Source: JACXVD01 sp047975785 (GTDB taxonomy: Bacteria; Pseudomonadota; Alphaproteobacteria; Sphingomonadales; Sphingomonadaceae). Taken from it: a DNA stretch of 15,842 nucleotides. Below the pieces are notes generated by a model. That model was not told the DNA's origin and searched no databases. It was given only the letters and a program-made list of their open reading frames with translations. The DNA is taken from positions 1-15,842 of the forward strand of contig JBKEEC010000056.1 in the NCBI GenBank assembly GCA_047975785.1, read 5' to 3'. The position numbers and the translations under genes are program-made. Shown one piece after another: positions 13,244 to 15,842 of this stretch. Position 1 is the stretch's first letter. Every line of letters starts with the position of its first letter.

Positions 13244-14197
13244 ATGCCCGACCCATTATCTCGCGGCCATGCGGCAAACAGCATGGCCGGAGCCGCAAGC
13301 CAAATACGCACTCGCGATGATATTCGTGCGGTCATTGCCCATGCTGCAAAGGCAACCGGCGTTGATTTCAATTATCTGCTGGCACAGGCACGCATTGAAT
13401 CTGGCCTGAATCCGTCCGCCAAGGCAAAAACCTCCAGCGCAAGCGGCCTCTATCAGTTCATTTCAGACACCTGGCTGGAAACACTGGACAAGCACGCATC
13501 CACACACGGGCTTGCATGGGCAGACAATGCCATCAGCACCATTGATGGCAAAACAATTGTAGCAGATACATCCATGCGCGCCCGGCTGATGGCTCTGCGC
13601 TTTGACCCGGCCATTTCTGCACTCATGGCCGGCGAACTGGCCCGCGACAATGCGCAAGGCCTGCAAGGCACTCTTGGCCGGATGCCCGATAGTGCAGAAC
13701 TTTATCTGGCGCATTTTCTGGGAAAGGCTGGTGCAATACGCTTTCTCGGCGCCATGCAGGAGGATGCCAGCCAGCCTGCTGCCGCGCTGTTTCCCAAACC
13801 TGCCGCAGCCAATGCGAGCCTTTTTTATCAGGGAGGAAAACCCCGCACGCTGGGCGAGTTTATGGCCGTTATCCGGGACAAGGTTGCTCAAGCCATGGAC
13901 AGGAATGATTCCGGGGAATCCAGCCCCGCTCCGGGCATGTGGGCCGCCCCGCCCTTCTGGAACAACAGGCAGGGAGGGTGGGCATCGCCCGGAACAGCGC
14001 CAGACTCTTCCTTTACCGCACAGACGCACACTGCCCCTGCCGCAATGGCCCCTGCCGCAATGGCCCCTGCAGCAATGGCCCCTGCAGCAATGGCCGATGT
14101 CCTGCGCTCATCCTTTGGCCCTGACCATGCCCTGCCTGTCAGGGCACAGGCAAACATACGCAGCGCCTATGCCCGGTTAAAGGCTTTCCAGCTATGA
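13244..14197 (+). CDS. Flagellar soluble lytic transglycosylase (SLT domain)
   Basis: This 317-aa protein probably cuts peptidoglycan so that the rod can pass. An SLT-type lysozyme-like fold spans about 25-170. It has the catalytic Glu52 in AQARIESGLNP, followed by ASGLYQFISDTWLETL (a GLYQF motif typical of the family) and ELYLAHFLGKAGAIRFLGAM. The C-terminal third is Pro/Ala-rich with a perfect tandem repeat, ending in a basic helix. No signal peptide is visible. Export would therefore need the flagellar apparatus, as for Salmonella FlgJ, or another route. The FlgJ here lacks its own enzyme domain, so this is its likely partner; in Rhodobacter the comparable SltF binds FlgJ. GGAGG lies 5 nt before the ATG. 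Its stop overlaps flhA as ATGA. Confidence 0.87.
   Translation: MPDPLSRGHAANSMAGAASQIRTRDDIRAVIAHAAKATGVDFNYLLAQARIESGLNPSAKAKTSSASGLYQFISDTWLETLDKHASTHGLAWADNAISTIDGKTIVADTSMRARLMALRFDPAISALMAGELARDNAQGLQGTLGRMPDSAELYLAHFLGKAGAIRFLGAMQEDASQPAAALFPKPAAANASLFYQGGKPRTLGEFMAVIRDKVAQAMDRNDSGESSPAPGMWAAPPFWNNRQGGWASPGTAPDSSFTAQTHTAPAAMAPAAMAPAAMAPAAMADVLRSSFGPDHALPVRAQANIRSAYARLKAFQL
14036..14095 (+). repeat. 15-bp tandem repeat, four units, in the transglycosylase gene
   Basis: Four consecutive 15-nt units encode PAAMA at residues 265-284. The first two units read CCTGCCGCAATGGCC and the last two CCTGCAGCAATGGCC, so there is no protein variation. The unit length keeps the frame, so copy-number changes would lengthen or shorten the linker without breaking the gene. 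Confidence 0.9.
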
Positions 14198-15842
14198 GTG
14201 CGCTGGCCCGTTTTGCTCCGCTGTCCCTTGCGCTTCCTGCAGGGATACTCACGGTTATCATGCTGATGGTGATTCCGATCCCGGCTGTCATGCTGGACCT
14301 GTTTTTCGTCCTGAATATTGCCCTCTCGATTGCCGTTCTGATGGCGGCGATCAACGCAGAACGACCGCTGGATTTTTCTTCCTTTCCTTCGGTGCTGCTA
14401 TTCGCGACCCTGCTGAGACTGGCGCTGAACGTTGCCAGCACGCGGGTTGTGCTGATGAACGGGCATGAAGGCGATGCAGCCGCAGGCAAGGTGATTGAGG
14501 CCTTTGGCGCTTTCCTGATTGGCGGGAATTTTGCTGTCGGAATATTCGTCTTTCTTATCCTGATGATCATTAATCTGATGGTGGTCACAAAAGGTGCGGG
14601 CAGGGTTTCGGAAGTCTCCGCCCGCTTCACACTGGATGCACTGCCCGGCAAGCAAATGGCCATCGATTCCGATCTCGCCTCCGGCCTGATGACAGCAGAT
14701 GAAGCAAAACAGAAACGTCAGGATATTGCCACAGAGGCGGATTTTTATGGTTCGATGGACGGGGCCAGCAAATTCGTCAAAGGCGATGCCATAGCTGCCC
14801 TGCTGATCCTGGGCGTCAATGTTCTGGCCGGACTTGTGCTGGGCATTGTCGTGCATGGTCTAAGCGCCGGTGAAGCGGGAGAACGCTATGTCACTCTGGC
14901 CGTAGGTGATGCTCTGGTCGCCTCGGTTCCATCTCTTTTGCTGTCCATTGCTGCGGCAGTTATTGTCACCCGCGTTTCCGACAGTCGCGACCTTGCCGGA
15001 CAGATCGGCGGGCAATTGGGCGAGCCACGCACCTGGCTTCCCGTCGGGCTGATTCTGATTGCTCTGGGATGTATTCCGGCCATGCCGCAAAGCGTGTTTC
15101 TGCCGCTTGGCCTGTGCACACTTGCCATGTGGCGCGCACTGTTCCGTCGCAAGGTCAGGGAAGAAACGGCAGAGCCAGATATTCCTGCACCCGATCCTGC
15201 CCATATTGCCATTTCCGATGTCAGCGATGATGCGCTGGTAACAGTAGAGCTTGGATACGGGCTGGTCCATTTTGCCGATGAAACACGGGGCGCGCCCCTT
15301 GTTTCCAGACTAACGGGACTACGCAGGCAATTATGCGAGAGTTTCGGCTTTGTCGTCCCGCAATTCCGTATTCGTGACAGCTTTACCCTGGCCCCAGATA
15401 ATTATCGTATCCTGCTGGGCGGCGTGACGATAGGCAGCGGAACCCTGCGTCCGGGACGCCTGCTGGCCATTGATACGGGCGATGTGCCACCCGGAACTGT
15501 TATTGAAGGTGAGGCCACCCGCGATCCCAGCTTTGATTGCGCTTCTGTCTGGATCACGCCTGCGGCGCGCGACCATGCCATTGGAGAAGGCTATCTTGTT
15601 GTTGATCCGCACAGCGTCATTGCAACACATATCGGCCAATTGCTTACCCCTCAGGCGCATCGTCTGTTTGGCCCGGATGAAGCGCAGCAATTGCTCGATA
15701 ATGTGCAGCAGCGTCATAGCCATCTGGTCGAAACACTCACGCCGCAGCCCCTGACACTCGCCGCGCTGACACGTCTGTTCAAGGCCTTGCTGGCCGATGG
15801 TATTCCTCTGGCGCATCCGCTGCCGGTGCTTTCTGCCATTGC
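14194..15842 (+). CDS. flhA: Flagellar export gate protein FlhA, 3' end outside the window
   Basis: FlhA is the large membrane subunit of the flagellar type III export gate and uses the proton gradient. About 549 codons are present of the usual 690-700, and the frame is open to the end of the window. The N-terminal half has several membrane helices (about 18-50, 65-88, 110-131, then about 190-285). The family signature GAGRVSEVSARFTLDALPGK, then QMAIDSD, lies at 134-160. The last part is the start of the cytoplasmic domain that docks chaperone-substrate complexes (ELGYGLVHF, RIRDSFTLAPDNYRILLGG, GYLVVDPHSVIATHI). The ATG overlaps the transglycosylase stop (ATGA), so the two are co-translated from the sigma-54 promoter at 13191. 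Confidence 0.96.
   Translation, partial: MSALARFAPLSLALPAGILTVIMLMVIPIPAVMLDLFFVLNIALSIAVLMAAINAERPLDFSSFPSVLLFATLLRLALNVASTRVVLMNGHEGDAAAGKVIEAFGAFLIGGNFAVGIFVFLILMIINLMVVTKGAGRVSEVSARFTLDALPGKQMAIDSDLASGLMTADEAKQKRQDIATEADFYGSMDGASKFVKGDAIAALLILGVNVLAGLVLGIVVHGLSAGEAGERYVTLAVGDALVASVPSLLLSIAAAVIVTRVSDSRDLAGQIGGQLGEPRTWLPVGLILIALGCIPAMPQSVFLPLGLCTLAMWRALFRRKVREETAEPDIPAPDPAHIAISDVSDDALVTVELGYGLVHFADETRGAPLVSRLTGLRRQLCESFGFVVPQFRIRDSFTLAPDNYRILLGGVTIGSGTLRPGRLLAIDTGDVPPGTVIEGEATRDPSFDCASVWITPAARDHAIGEGYLVVDPHSVIATHIGQLLTPQAHRLFGPDEAQQLLDNVQQRHSHLVETLTPQPLTLAALTRLFKALLADGIPLAHPLPVLSAI

Noticed and set aside
14398..14856. Long minus-strand open frames inside the flhA region (also 14860-15270 and 15331-15816)
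   Set aside because: The plus strand here carries an uninterrupted FlhA frame with its diagnostic signature. The minus-strand frames are its shadows.

Overview
The window is almost entirely one flagellar gene locus of a Gram-negative bacterium. An L-ring lipoprotein (FlgH), a P-ring protein (FlgI) and its chaperone (FlgA) show an outer membrane. Several traits suggest an alphaproteobacterium, most likely of the Sphingomonadales type: a very short FlgD, a FlgJ reduced to its rod domain with a separate lytic transglycosylase, flgBCDEFGHIJKL in one run, and moderately high GC by eye. The taxonomic call is an inference from gene content and style, not from a marker gene.

Layout. Positions 49-618 (+) hold an unrecognised membrane-anchored protein that converges on motB. 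From 10290 down to 714 (-) runs a 13-gene operon, flgBCDEFGHIJKL-motA-motB, mostly with overlapping stops and starts. It builds the rod, hook, L and P rings, hook-filament junction and a proton-driven stator. A near-perfect sigma-54 promoter (10388-10404, -) lies upstream of flgB, and a 19-bp palindrome sits in the leader. Diverging from it on the + strand are an ExbB/MotA-like channel protein (10545-11231) and, with an ATGA overlap, a small ExbD/MotB-like partner (11228-11656). They are followed by flgA, flgM (anti-sigma-28), flgN (chaperone), a second sigma-54 promoter (13191-13207), a soluble lytic transglycosylase and flhA, which the window end cuts.

How it fits together. FlhA is the export gate. 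FlgB/C/F/G form the rod, with FlgJ as rod cap and the separate transglycosylase likely opening the peptidoglycan. FlgA, FlgI and FlgH build the bushing, FlgD caps the growing FlgE hook, and FlgK/FlgL form the junction with help from FlgN. FlgM holds the late sigma factor until the hook is complete, and MotA/MotB turn the rotor. The two sigma-54 boxes point to class II/III control by a FleQ/FlbD/FlrC-type activator that is not in the window.

Most unusual points: (1) a second, divergent proton-channel pair embedded in the flagellar locus beside a complete canonical motAB; (2) two inverted copies of a palindromic intergenic element, sharing a 26-nt identical core and a hairpin whose arms change together, each just upstream of a putative flagellar promoter; (3) a hook protein and a hook cap that are both reduced.
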